Origin: Rhodococcus sp. JCM 9791
Lineage (GTDB): Bacteria; Actinomycetota; Actinomycetes; Mycobacteriales; Mycobacteriaceae
Direction of reading: 5' to 3'
NCBI GenBank assembly: GCA_001312645.1
Contig: BBEG01000019.1
Location: forward strand, 1 to 33,667
Length of the DNA: 33,667 nucleotides
Every line of letters begins with the position of its first letter. Position 1 is the first letter of the stretch. This document shows positions 9,429 through 19,178 of this stretch, piece by piece. The translations under genes and the position numbers were made by a program. The notes below the pieces were generated by a model. It saw only the letters and a program-made list of their open reading frames with translations. It did no database searches and was not told where the DNA came from.

Positions 9429-9466
9429 GGATGAAGCAGCGTCGAACTCGACACTGCCTTCATCCT
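9429..9466. terminator. Terminator hairpin at the 3' end of the MpaB-like gene
   Basis: AGGATGAAG and CTTCATCCT form a 9-bp stem, with a little extra pairing past a bulge. It lies immediately downstream of the minus-strand stop at 9474. Confidence 0.6.
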
Positions 9467-9473
9467 GAGCGGC

Positions 9474-10404
9474 TTAGGCCACCGCCACCTCACGTAGCTT
9501 CTTCCCTGCCTCAGCACGACGATGCTTCTCCGGAGTGGAGAACTGCGGGTCGGGCAGGATGCGTTCCTGGATGTAGACCACTGCCGCGAAGCCGAACTCC
9601 ATCACCTTGCGGATAAGAACATTCGGGTAGGGCAGGCGATGAACGCGGTGTGGTGGTTCGTCGAGCAGTGACAGGATCATCTGTCGGCCCAAGAACCGGG
9701 TTCCCTTGGGAAACCATCGATGGGTGAACTGGTCGATGATCGCCTCGCAGGTGGCGGCACCCGCTGCGGTGTACGGATAGTCGATCGCCTCGTACTTGTC
9801 CATATACTCGAGCATTCCGTCGAAGCTGCTGGGGAAGTCGGAGATCTGGCGTCGAACACGGGGGTGCCCGGTCGCGAATCGCGGTTTTCCCCGCGGAACA
9901 GTTTCGCGATCTCCTGCCAGTACAGGTGGGTAGCGATCTTCTGGTTGTCGGTGTAACCGGAGAGGCCGACCCTCAGCCGCAGTCGATGCATGTCGGCGCC
10001 GATCCAACACATCGTGTACGTGAAGTCCTCCAGCTCGTATAGCGGCCTGGGTATTTCTTGGCGATGCCTTGGTGGATGGCGTTAACCTGCTTGATCGACT
10101 TCTGGGTGGCCAGATCGGACGGGCCCAGCTCGAACCACCGCCAGAAGTGCTTGGCGGTGTCGGATTCACGTTTGTCCGGATGATGGATCGCTTTTCCGGT
10201 GTTGGACCGGTACATGACCTCACCACCGTGCGGGGGCAGGATGAAGTGCGGAAAGCCTGTGGTGTAAAGGAAATTCATCATGAAGTCGTTGACGTAGTAG
10301 CACGTCGACAGCTTCCAGATCTTCTCATAGTCCACGTACGGATCAAGGCTCTCGCGTTCTGCGACGATCCACTTGTATCCGGTCTTCTCCGTTGAAGTCG
10401 TCAT
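9474..10404 (-). CDS. Oxygenase MpaB/DUF2236 family protein (frameshifted)
   Basis: Restored length is about 310 aa. The family includes MpaB and the rubber-cleaving latex clearing protein, heme-b proteins acting on long hydrophobic chains. Family-like segments are the early WRWFELGPSDLATQ, the central FTYTMCWIGADMHRLR, and the late TAAGAATCEAIIDQF and HRVHRLPYPN. Breaks near 10040 and 9850 each need one added base. The start at ATG 10404 has an AGGA site and lies 9 bp after the aldehyde dehydrogenase stop, so both are co-transcribed. Substrate is unknown. The neighbouring dehydrogenase would suit an aldehyde made by oxygenative cleavage. I could not confirm the heme-ligand residue. Confidence 0.65.
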
Positions 10405-10413
10405 GGCTGTGTC

Positions 10414-11859
10414 CTAGCTGTAGATCGATTTGATGTTCTGGAAGTTCGCAAGTGAATCGGGGCCGAGTTCGCGGCCGATGCCACTGTTCTTGACTCCGCC
10501 GAAGGGCGAACTGGGGTCTGGAAGATAGGTGTTGATACCGACGGTCCCGGTCTGGATCCGTCGCGCGACGTCGAAGCCTCGGTCCGGGTTGGTCGTCCAG
10601 ACCGTTCCACCAAGTCCGTAGTCGGAGGCATTCGCAATCCGTATCGCATCGTCGTCGTTGTCATAAGCGATAATCGAGAGCACCGGTCCGAAGATTTCTT
10701 CTTGTGCGATGGCATGGTCGTTGTCGACATCAGCGAACACCGTGGGCTCGACAAACCAGCCTTGGTCAAGTCCGGCAGGTCTGCCGCCTCCAGTGACCAG
10801 GCGCGCTCCGTCGCCGAGGCCCTTGGCGATGTAACCCTCAACGCGGGCACGGTGGTGTTCGCTCGCCATTGGCCCGATCTGCGTCGTGTCGTCGAGCGCG
10901 TCACCGACTGTCAGTGAACTGGCCAGCGCTTCGAATGCTCCCACGACCTCGTGGTAACGACTACGGGGCGCAAGGATTCGTGTTCCCAGAAAGCAGGTCT
11001 GCCCGTTGTTGAGAAGTGTTGCACCGAAGAGCTTGTCACCGATCTCAGCAAGGTTGAGATCGGCGTCGTCGAGAATTACCGCGGCGGACTTGCCGCCGAG
11101 TTCGAGCGTGACCGGGCGGAGCAGGCGGCCGCACGTTTCAGCGATCGAACGCCCTGCAGCTGTCGAGCCGGTGAAGGCGACCTTGTCGATGTGCGGGTGC
11201 GCGATCAGGTAGGCCCCGACCTCGCGGCCGCCAGGGACGATGTTGATCACCCCTGCCGGCACGGACGAGTCCGCGACCGCCTCGGCGAACAAGGCAGCAT
11301 CGAGGACGGTTTCCGGGGAAGGTTTGAGGACCACGGTGCACCCGGCGGCGAGGGCGGGCGCGTACTTGAACGAGGCCAGGGTCTGGGGGAAGTTCCAGGG
11401 TGCGATTGCGGCCACGACGCCGAGAGGTTCACGGCGCACGGTAGTTGTACCACCAAGCAGATGCGGGTGGGACGCTTCAGCGGAGTCGGTGCGGACCACG
11501 CTCGCGTAGTAGCGGATCACCGCGACCGGGAAACCGGCTTCGAGCTGCCTGGCGATGGCGATCGGCATGCCGTTCTGGGCCGAAACTCGGCGGGCCATTT
11601 CCTCACTGCGGGCCTCTAGCTGGTCGGCGAGGCTGTCGAGGGCATCTGCCCGGTCAGCAGCACTCCACTGGCTCCAGCCGGACGGGTCGTCGAACGCCGC
11701 ACGCGCCGCAGCGACGGCCGCATCGACGTCGGCCTCGCGTGCCTCGGGAACGGATCCGATGTGTTCTTCGGTGCTCGCTGAGATCACGTTGATGCGATGT
11801 GAGGAGGTCGGCGGGATCCACTCGCCCCCGATGAACAGCGAGTCGATGTACAGCGTCAT
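10414..11859 (-). CDS. NAD(P)-dependent aldehyde dehydrogenase
   Basis: An intact 481-aa enzyme that oxidises an aldehyde to the acid. Class motifs are all in place: APWNFP with N156, the coenzyme loop FTGSTAAG, the general base in ELGGKS (E253), the nucleophile in NNGQTC (C289) and EEIFGPV. A GAAGGAG ribosome binding site precedes ATG 11859. It lies after an AcoR-type regulator and before the MpaB-like gene, all on the minus strand. It could serve the product of the MpaB-like protein or an aromatic aldehyde. The sequence alone does not fix the substrate. Confidence 0.93.
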   Translation of the reverse strand: MTLYIDSLFIGGEWIPPTSSHRINVISASTEEHIGSVPEAREADVDAAVAAARAAFDDPSGWSQWSAADRADALDSLADQLEARSEEMARRVSAQNGMPIAIARQLEAGFPVAVIRYYASVVRTDSAEASHPHLLGGTTTVRREPLGVVAAIAPWNFPQTLASFKYAPALAAGCTVVLKPSPETVLDAALFAEAVADSSVPAGVINIVPGGREVGAYLIAHPHIDKVAFTGSTAAGRSIAETCGRLLRPVTLELGGKSAAVILDDADLNLAEIGDKLFGATLLNNGQTCFLGTRILAPRSRYHEVVGAFEALASSLTVGDALDDTTQIGPMASEHHRARVEGYIAKGLGDGARLVTGGGRPAGLDQGWFVEPTVFADVDNDHAIAQEEIFGPVLSIIAYDNDDDAIRIANASDYGLGGTVWTTNPDRGFDVARRIQTGTVGINTYLPDPSSPFGGVKNSGIGRELGPDSLANFQNIKSIYS

Positions 11860-11922
11860 TGCAAAACTCCTTCAAACAGGATCGATAGTGAACCCATAGT
11901 GACCCCAATCACGTCTGAATAG

Positions 11923-11939
11923 TGTTCGCGTTCTGGACA
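11923..11939. promoter_or_regulatory. Candidate AcoR-type operator upstream of the aldehyde dehydrogenase
   Basis: TGTTC (11923-11927) and GGACA (11935-11939) form an imperfect inverted repeat in the 104-bp gap between the regulator's stop and the dehydrogenase start. AcoR-like activators use TGTYC/RGACA half sites as far as I recall. The gap is large enough for a promoter, so the dehydrogenase may be activated by the regulator just upstream. Confidence 0.35.
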
Positions 11940-11963
11940 CTTTTCGACCACCGCTGGTGCTGT

Positions 11964-13659
11964 TCAGCCGAGAATGCCCAGCTGGCTCATCCGCTTGTAC
12001 AGGGTGGTACGACTGATACCGAGGTTCTTCGCAGCGGCTCGCTTGTTGCCGCCACTGCGGTCGAGTTCGAGCTCGATGGCTTCGCGTTCCGCCCGCTGCA
12101 ACGGGCTCATCTCTTGCCGGTGCCCAAGGCACAGCGTCGGTAGCTGATCCGCGGTGATGTCGCCCGAGGAGCGCTGCCGTACGGCGTCCTCGAGGATCAT
12201 CTTCAGCTCGGCAATATTGCCTGGCCACCGGTGGCGGGTGAGCACATCGACGGCGCCGGTGGTGAGTCGAACGCTGTCCGCGGCGCCGATCTCCCGAAGG
12301 ATCTCCCGCGCAAGCTGGGGGATTTCGTCGGCACGTGAGCGCAGGGAAGCGAGGGTGATCTGTGTGCGGCAGTGTGGAACGATCCGCCGGTGTTCGGTCG
12401 CGTCGACATCGAGGGTCCCGCTCGTCAGTGCCCACCATGCGCTGCTGTCGGCGAGAAGGTCGCGACCCGGCGTGCCATCGCGGGAGGTAGGAGGTGGAAG
12501 TCCTCCACGGCGACCAGCCCGGTGTGGGTGTCCAGGGACTGGCGCAGATCCTCGAGCCAGTGGGCTGCAGGGGCGTCGGTGAGGACGGTGGCACGGTGCC
12601 AGCTCACAGGCGTGTCGGCGGCCAGGTTTGTCAGGGCGCGACTCTTGCCGGTGCCCTGATCCCCGGTAATCAAGGTGGTGAAGCGGTGTTCGCGCGCAGC
12701 GGCGAGTCTGCCGGCGACCGTTCGGGTCGGAGCGGTCCTCACCTCCCGCCTGTCCACTACCGAATGGCGGTGCCGGGGTGTCGCCACAGGATCGAATTCG
12801 AGAACGACCCCGCCGCGTGAGGTCACCCGTCTCCAGATCGTCCGCACTGCAACCCAGAGTTGAGGGTGAGGTCCTTGGTGAGCTGGCGTCCGCTGGGCGT
12901 TCCTTCGGTCACTGCCCGCAGAACGGTGTGATCGACTGACTCGAGGACCTGCTGTGCGGCGGTGTTGGCGAAAAATACGTCTTCCCCGATCGCGATGACC
13001 GGCGCGCCCCGCCTGCGGGAGACAGCTTCCTGAAACGCCGCGAGCAGGGCGGTCTCGGTGGATCGGGCGCCTTCGAGCAGTCGGCGGTGGACATCCTCGA
13101 CGGCGCGGGTGAGCATCGGCCGAAGCAGGGGACTGTCGTCCTCACTGAGGAACGTCACGTCGATCACGCCTTCGAGCCGCCGAGTGGTCGGATGGGTGAT
13201 GGGATACCCGTAGCAGCTGTACTTCTTCATCGCCTCCACGAAGTGCTCCTCCCCCCGCACTGCGAGGGGTCGGCGTGTCTCGTACACGGTCGCGATGGAG
13301 TTGGTGCCCGTGTTCTCCTCGGTGAACAACCGACCCCGGATCGCGCCGTCTTCCTCTATACGGTCCTGGATGCGGCGTTGACCGACGCGCAGATCGATCA
13401 GGCGTGCGTCCCGATCCGCAAGCAACACGCAGTAGCGGGTATCGGCGAGATCGTCCTGCATGCGGTCGAGAATCGGAGTGGCCGCGTCGAAGAGTCGGCT
13501 TCGTCGATCGGTCTCCTCGATCAACGCCGAATCGAACGTATCGTCAGGGCGGAGTCCGCTGAGCATCGAACGTCGCCAGGACAGTGCGATCTCCTCGCGC
13601 AGCATCCCTTGCTGTGCCGAGAGCTCACCTCTCGACTCGGGGGCAGGTTGGACACTCAT
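11964..13659 (-). CDS. AcoR-type transcriptional regulator, GAF-AAA-Fis (frameshifted)
   Basis: Restored length is 565 aa. The order is an N-terminal GAF/PAS-like sensor (GRLFTEENTGTNSIATVYETRRPL is the family hallmark), a second sensor segment, an AAA+ domain with Walker A GDQGTGKS and Walker-B-like LVAVEDFH, and a Fis-type helix-turn-helix (NKRAAAKNLGISRTTLYKRM). The sigma-54 contact loop GAFTGA is absent, as in related actinobacterial proteins. Breaks near 12846 and 12450 each need one added base. The start ATG 13659 has AAGG and lies 42 bp after the P450 stop. It probably controls the aldehyde dehydrogenase/MpaB pair or the P450 genes. Confidence 0.82.
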
Positions 13660-13700
13660 GGGCAGACCTTCATCACTCCCCGATCACCATCGTCCTCTCG

Positions 13701-14907
13701 TTAGTCCGGCTGGACCCGGATCGGGATCGTTTCCCACGACCGCAGAGTGTTGTTGAGGTGCCGGCGGGGGGTGCCTGCGAACTCGATCGTTTCCACCGTG
13801 CGGCGAGCGCGGTCAACAAAGCCTCCGATTCGAGGCGGGCGACATGCTGGCCGACGCATTGGTGGATCCCCATCCCGAACCCGACATGGCCCGACGGATT
13901 GCGTGAGAGATCGAAAGTGTCCGGGCTCTCCCACCTGCGAGGATCACGGTTGGCGGCGCCGAGGAACATCAGAATCTTGCGGCCGTCCGGGATCAGCGTG
14001 CCGCCGACTTCGATGTCGCGGGTGGCTGTGCGGAAGAACGTCTGTACCGGGGATTCCCACCGCACTGCCTCGTCGAACGCGGTACGGGCGAGCATCGGAT
14101 TCGCCCGCACCCGCGCCCACTGATCCGGGTGAGAGGCGAAGGCATACAGCACCGCGGCCAGTCCGTTGACGGTGGTGTCCACTCCGGCCGACAGCAGCGA
14201 GCGCACGACGAGCGGTGCCTGCTCGTAGGTGATGTCACCGCGGTCCGCGGCCGCCCAGATCTGCGCCCCGAACCCGTCCTCGGAGAGCACGTCGCGGGTG
14301 CATTGCGCGTTGACCCACCCGGACAGCTCCCCGACGCGGGGTGCACCCTTCTCTACGAGGCTGTTGACGGGACCGAACGCATTGAACAGGTGATCGCCGT
14401 AGGGCAGGAGATTTTCCCGCCCCGCGTCGGGGATACCGACAGCGTCGGGAAAAACGCGCAGCGGGAACGCTGCCGCGAGCCGGGTGACCGCGTCGAACTC
14501 CGTTCCCGCCTCCAGGACCTGGTCAACGAGAACCTCGGCGTCCACCAGCCACGAGGCGCGCAGCTTCTGCAGCGCCCGCGGGCCGAGAACCTTGCTGAGC
14601 ACCGACCGGGGTGCGTCATGGTGCGGCGGGTCGGCTTCGAGCAACAGACTCGGTGGCCGCCACGGCTTTTCGTAGCGGAAGTTGCTCAATCCGACACCGG
14701 CGGCCGATTGGAATCCCTGCCAGTCGGTCAGCGCGGCGTGCACCTGCTCGTACCTGCCATGGCGAACACCTCGTACCGGTCGAGGTAGACCACCGGTCCG
14801 GCGTCACGCAGGTCGGACTGAAAGGGCAACGGGTCTTCGAGGATGTCGAGGCCGAACGGGTCGAGATGACTGACCGGCACAGCAGGAGTGGGGGCGAAGG
14901 TGGTCAC
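13701..14907 (-). CDS. pbdA: Cytochrome P450, CYP199-like p-methoxybenzoate demethylase (frameshifted)
   Basis: Restored length is 402 aa. P450 hallmarks are the I-helix oxygen groove SAGVDTT, the helix-K region FDEAVRWESP, and the heme loop GFGMGIHQCVGQH with the cysteine ligand. The C-terminal RRHLNNTLRSWETIP resembles CYP199 enzymes, which O-demethylate 4-methoxybenzoate to 4-hydroxybenzoate plus formaldehyde. In R. jostii RHA1 I recall this as PbdA with reductase PbdB. Breaks near 14753 and 13800 each need one added base. The start is GTG 14907, 27 bp after the reductase stop. The pobA gene and formaldehyde-fixing genes in the window fit this substrate. CYP255-type alkylguaiacol enzymes are a less likely alternative. 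Confidence 0.8.
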
Positions 14908-14933
14908 GGAAAATCTTTCGTCGGAGGGTGTTC

Positions 14934-15905
14934 TCAGAGATCGAGAACGAGGCGGTCGGAGCAGGAACGGGAGACGCAGATCAGCATGCACTCGCCGGTT
15001 GAGCGTTCGTCGTCGTCGAGAATGGAGTCGCGGTGGTCGGGGGAACCGGACAAGACCGCGGTCTCACAGGTTCCGCACGTCCCCTCGCCACAGGAGGACA
15101 ACACGTTCACTCCGGCGCCCTGCACCGCGTCGAGGACGCTGATGTCGGGGGTGACCGTTACCATCAGCCCGCTGCGGGCGAGTTCGACGTCGAACGTTCG
15201 TTCCGCACCGGTGCGCACTGCTCCTTGGGAACGAACCGCTCCATTCGAAGCATGCCGACCGGCCAATTCACGCAACACATTTCAACCGCGTTCAACAACG
15301 GTTCGGGACCGCATACGTACACCTTGGTCTCGGTCGCGGCGGCCGCGGTGAGCCAGGTTGGCAAATCGAGAAGCCCGCACTCGTCCTGCGGCATCACGGC
15401 CACCCGATCGCCGTAACCGGCGAGCTCACCGAGGAACGCCATCGACGAGCGGGTCCGCCCGCCGTAGAGGAGCTGCCAGTCGATGCCCATCAATTCCGCC
15501 TGCGCGATCATCGGGATCAAAGGAGTGATGCCGATACCGCCGGCAATGAACAAATACTTCGGTGCGGGCGCCAAGGGGAAATTGTTTCGGGGTCCGCCCA
15601 CTCCCACAATGTCCCCTACCTCCAGCCAGTCGTGAATGAACGCCGAACCACCGCGGCCGTTCGGTTCGCGTAGCACTCCGACGCGGTAGCTGTAGGCGTC
15701 CCAGCGGTCACCGCACAGGGAATACTGCCGCGTGGCACGCGAGGGCAACATCAGGTCGATATGTGCACCCGGCGCCCAGTCGGGCAGCCGACGGTTGTCG
15801 GGGCGCCTCAGGTCAATGCCACGACGCCTTCGGACACAACGTCTTTCGCGGTGACCCGTAATGCAGAGTCCGCCAGTGCGCCGGCGGGCAGAGGCTTGCA
15901 GACAT
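14934..15905 (-). CDS. pbdB: Phthalate-dioxygenase-type reductase, P450 partner (frameshifted)
   Basis: Restored length is 324 aa, normal for this family. It passes electrons from NAD(P)H through flavin and a plant-type [2Fe-2S] centre to the neighbouring P450. Visible parts are the flavin site RATRQYSLCGD, the nucleotide site FIAGGIGITPLIPM, YVCGPEPLL, and the C-terminal ferredoxin with SCGEGTCGTCET and a later LICVSRS cysteine. Breaks near 15893, 15809 and 15219 each need one added base, the highest density in one metabolic gene here. Start ATG 15905 follows AAGGAG. It is co-transcribed with the P450 and lies downstream of an IclR regulator and a palindromic site. Confidence 0.85.
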
Positions 15906-15971
15906 CTGAACTCCTTGATCTCGTCTTCAGATCGAGGATCCTTCGCCGGGCCACCACACCGCCAGATCATT

Positions 15972-15984
15972 CTCATTAAATGAG
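15972..15984. promoter_or_regulatory. Candidate IclR operator upstream of the reductase/P450 genes
   Basis: CTCATT-A-AATGAG is a perfect 6-bp palindrome around one base, with partial extension (ATTCT on the left, AGAAT on the right). It lies about 67 bp upstream of the reductase start and just after the regulator's stop. Its position parallels the pobA operator candidate. Confidence 0.5.
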
Positions 15985-16006
15985 AGAGAATTTGTGTCTC
16001 CAGTCA

Positions 16007-16764
16007 CTATCCTGCGCGAATGTGGGATGCCATCACACGTGAGATGCCCCGCCCGGCGGCCTGCAACGCCGGGATCTGCGCGTAGGCGGAGGCGTCGTTG
16101 GGAACAATCAATGCCACCGCTGCAATCACGGTGCCCTGGGCATCGCGGATCGGGACCGCGATACCGGTGGTCTCCGGATATATGTGACCGGCACAGAATG
16201 CGTATCCCTGCCGGCGTACCTCCGCCAGCGCAGACCGGAGCTGCCGCGCGCTGCGGATGGTCTTGTCGGTGTAGACCTTCATCGGCTGGCCCATCACACG
16301 TTCCTGCAAATCAACCGGACCATAAGCGAGCAGGACCAATCCGGAGGACGACGCATGCAACGGCAACCGCCCCGCGATCCGGGAGTAGTTGATCGCCGCC
16401 CCGGAAGCGGTCAGCCGCTCGATGAACAACACCTCGTCGCCTTCGAGGACCGCAAGCTGAGTGTGCTGCCCCACCACCGCGTGCAGGTCTTCCATGAACG
16501 GCATCGCCGCTTCCCGCAACCCCACGGCCGCCGAGCGCGCGAGGCAACCTCCCACAACCGCACACCGATCCGCACCCGCCGGCTCTCCCGTTCGAGCCAC
16601 CCGCATCCGACCAGTTCCTCGATCAAGCGCGAGGCGGTCGCAATGTGCAGCTCAGATCGCCGGGCGATCTCCGAAACCGTCAAGGTGGAGTCGTCCAACC
16701 CGAACGACTCCACGATGCGTACTGCCCGAGCTAGTGCTGACTCACCAGTGTGAACACGTGCCAT
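16007..16764 (-). CDS. IclR family transcriptional regulator (frameshifted)
   Basis: Restored length is 252 aa. The N-terminal winged helix (LTVSEIARRSELHIATASRL) is followed by the effector domain with the family block AGRLPLHASSSGLVLLAYG. One break near 16536 (in a CGCGCG run) is repaired by one added base. It lies immediately upstream of the reductase/P450 pair on the same strand, so it is their likely regulator, perhaps sensing an aromatic acid. A divergent AcoR-type gene begins 170 bp away, and the gap must hold both promoters. Confidence 0.82.
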
Positions 16765-16934
16765 AAGATTCCAGCCTTCCTGCCTACACCCGGGCGCCAC
16801 AACAAGCACACCACGAACTCTGCCGCCAGCCCCATGGCTCATCGCGCGTCGGCGTTCAAAAATCGAACACCCCATCCGGTTGTGACGTGGTGCACACTCG
16901 TGATGGCTCCCAAGACCGAGAAGGAGGTGCCAAG

Positions 16935-17997
16935 TTGTCCACACTCACTCAGTGGGAAGCGTTTCAGTCCGGCTCGGACACCGTCGGCGTCGGCCACGAC
17001 GTGCTCACCTCCTGGCGCCGGTCGAAGTGGAGCGGCATCAACCCGCACGATGTGCCGATCCCCCGTGCAGACGTCCCCGACGACTCACCGTTTCACCGCG
17101 CCGCCACACCGGTTCTTCTGCGCATGGCCGAGGCGTTGTCCGACTCGAACACCAGCTTGGCGCTCGCCGACCGGAGGGGCAATGTGCTCTGGCGATGGAC
17201 CAGCGACCGACAGCTCGGCAACGACCTCGACGACGTCGACATGGTTCCCGGCGCCATCTTCGACGAAGCGCTCGTCGGCACTAACGGCATCGGTACGGCG
17301 CTCGAATCCGGCAAACTCGCTGTCGTCATCGGCTCCGACACTACGTGGGGTCCTTTCACCGATGGGCCTGTGCCGCAGCGCCCGTCCGGCACCCGCTGAC
17401 CGGCAAGGTGGTAGCGTCGTCAACCTCACCTGCCGCGCCAATGAGGCCAACCAGTTCTTTCGCTGGGCGGCGCAGTCGATGGCCGACGACGTCAGCGGGG
17501 CATTACGCGCCGACGCCACCACCAAAGAACGACAACTCTACGACGCCTATCTGGCCGCCCGCAGACACTCATCAGCACCGCTCGTCGCCCTCGACGAGCG
17601 CACCTTCATCGCGGACGAGCTCAGCTCGAACATCGGCCTCGAACATCGAACGATATGGCGCACCGTCCGCACCCTGCCCTCCGGAAGCCGAATTGATCTC
17701 GCACCTACCCTGTCCGCCATGGTGATTCGAGTCGACGAACACGACCCGTCCGCGGGTGCCGTTCTCGAGATCACCGCCGAATCCACCACTCCCCCAATAC
17801 CATCCCCACCACCGGCACTGACATCCGAAAACTTGATGCACCGGCATCTGAGTCCCCTCGAAGTCGCCGAATACGAGGTCGTCAAAGCGGCTATGACCGC
17901 CGCCGACGGCAACAAGACAGCCGCCGCAGCGCAGCTGGAGATATCTCGGGGAACGCTGTATCAGAAGCTCGACAAATACCGCCTCCTCGACCACTGA
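16935..17997 (+). CDS. AcoR-like regulator lacking the AAA+ domain (frameshifted)
   Basis: Restored length is 354 aa. TTG 16935 is chosen because AAGGAGGTG sits seven bases upstream; an earlier GTG at 16887 has no such site. The N-terminal half is the AcoR-type GAF sensor (FDEALVGTNGIGTALESGK, then HRWACAAAPVRHPLTGKVV). The C-terminus is a Fis-type helix-turn-helix (NKTAAAAQLEISRGTLYQKL). There is no Walker A or B, so it cannot act as an ATP-driven activator and should work by simple binding. Breaks near 17340 and 17412 each need one added base. It precedes the cupin/SDR/alcohol dehydrogenase genes on the same strand and probably controls them. Confidence 0.8.
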
Positions 17998-18091
17998 ACC
18001 CTTCACCAAGACCCGGCCTGAACCCTCAGCCTCCGGTCGATCACGCACGCCCAGTTCACCTCCCGCAGCACCAAACAGAAGGAAAGAAACT

Positions 18092-18568
18092 ATGACTGCC
18101 ACCACAGCAACCGCCTACGACGCGTTCGCCAGTTACGTCCCCGACGAAGGGAACGTCTGGGTTCCCTGGGACGAAGCCAGCGGCTCGGAAATCAAGCTCG
18201 TCAAACTGAACCCGTCCACCGGCGAGATGATCGTCTTCATCAAGACTCCTCCGGGGAAGACGCTGACCAAGCACTTCCATCCAGGAACGGTCATCGTCTA
18301 CGTCGTCCAGGGGCAGTGGACCTACAACGAAGGGTGGGTCGCCGGACCCGGCGACTCGGTCGTCGAGGCCGCCGGCTCCACCCACGCCCCCACCATGCTC
18401 GACGGCGACGAACCCACCATCATCTTCGCCGTCATCCAGGGCTCTCTCGAATTCGTCGACGACGCCGGCAACCGCGTCGGTTACGACAACTGGCAAACCT
18501 TGCTCCAGCGCTACAACGACCACTGCGCATCCATCGGTGTCACTCCCCGAGACCTCACCACCTGGTGA
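18092..18568 (+). CDS. Cupin dioxygenase, 2,4'-dihydroxyacetophenone dioxygenase family (first of two)
   Basis: An intact 158-aa cupin with an AAGGAAAG ribosome binding site. Metal ligands of the 3-His-1-Glu type can be read off: H61 and H63 in KHFHPG, E80, and H98 in STHAPT. The spacing is like that I recall for 2,4'-dihydroxyacetophenone dioxygenase, an Fe(II) enzyme that cleaves between keto and hydroxymethyl carbons to give 4-hydroxybenzoate and formate. Acetylacetone-cleaving Dke1 is another cupin with C-C cleavage activity. It is followed 44 bp later by a second such cupin. The exact substrate is open, but a diketone or hydroxyketone fits the dehydrogenases downstream. Confidence 0.7.
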   Translation: MTATTATAYDAFASYVPDEGNVWVPWDEASGSEIKLVKLNPSTGEMIVFIKTPPGKTLTKHFHPGTVIVYVVQGQWTYNEGWVAGPGDSVVEAAGSTHAPTMLDGDEPTIIFAVIQGSLEFVDDAGNRVGYDNWQTLLQRYNDHCASIGVTPRDLTTW

Positions 18569-18612
18569 CCCTGCCGCAACCCATATTCAAAAAAGACCAC
18601 AGGAGAAACCTC

Positions 18613-19125
18613 ATGACCTCACTGCTCGGCCCCGACCATTCCACCCTCGAACAAACCCTGCAGGACTACCAACTTCCCGACGCCTACCTCGACGGCAGCG
18701 AAGCAACCTCCCCGTGGATCCCGTACGGCGGACCGAATATGTACACCCGCTACCTCTCCTTCGACCCTCGACTCGGACAGGCCCACACCCTGCTTCGCTC
18801 GTCGGTACCCGCCTCGATCGGAAAGCACAAACACCGTTCGCCGATCACCGGCTACACCCTCTCCGGAAGCTGGGGTTATCGCGAATACGACTGGGTCGCG
18901 AAGCCCGGCGACCTGGTCCAGGAAAGCCCCGGCACGATCCACACTCTCTACACCGATGATCCTCAAGGGTTCTCCGCCTACTTCGTGATCAACGGCTGCA
19001 TCGAATTCTTCGACGACGACGAGAACGTCGTCGACATCCACGACGTGTTCTGGTTCATCGACCACTACCTACGGCACTGCAAGGAGAACGATTTGCCGGT
19101 CAACAAAGACCTGTTCCGCTCGTAA
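18613..19125 (+). CDS. Cupin dioxygenase, 2,4'-dihydroxyacetophenone dioxygenase family (second of two)
   Basis: An intact 170-aa cupin with AGGAGAAA upstream of ATG 18613. The predicted ligands are H72 and H74 (KHKHRS), E91 and H110, the same pattern and spacing as the preceding gene, although the sequences differ widely. The pair may form a hetero-oligomer or act on related substrates. The C-terminal IHDVFWFIDHYLRHC is a conserved-looking helix. It is followed by a small hairpin and the SDR gene. Confidence 0.7.
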   Translation: MTSLLGPDHSTLEQTLQDYQLPDAYLDGSEATSPWIPYGGPNMYTRYLSFDPRLGQAHTLLRSSVPASIGKHKHRSPITGYTLSGSWGYREYDWVAKPGDLVQESPGTIHTLYTDDPQGFSAYFVINGCIEFFDDDENVVDIHDVFWFIDHYLRHCKENDLPVNKDLFRS

Positions 19126-19140
19126 AGGCCATAACGGTGC

Positions 19141-19159
19141 GCCCCAAGCTGCTCGGGGC
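19141..19159 (+). promoter_or_regulatory. Small intercistronic hairpin
   Basis: GCCCC-AAGCTGCTC-GGGGC folds into a short stem between the second cupin and the SDR gene, 16 bp after the cupin stop. It may protect the upstream mRNA or partly attenuate transcription. Confidence 0.3.
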
Positions 19160-19178
19160 GAACAGAAAGAGATATTCG

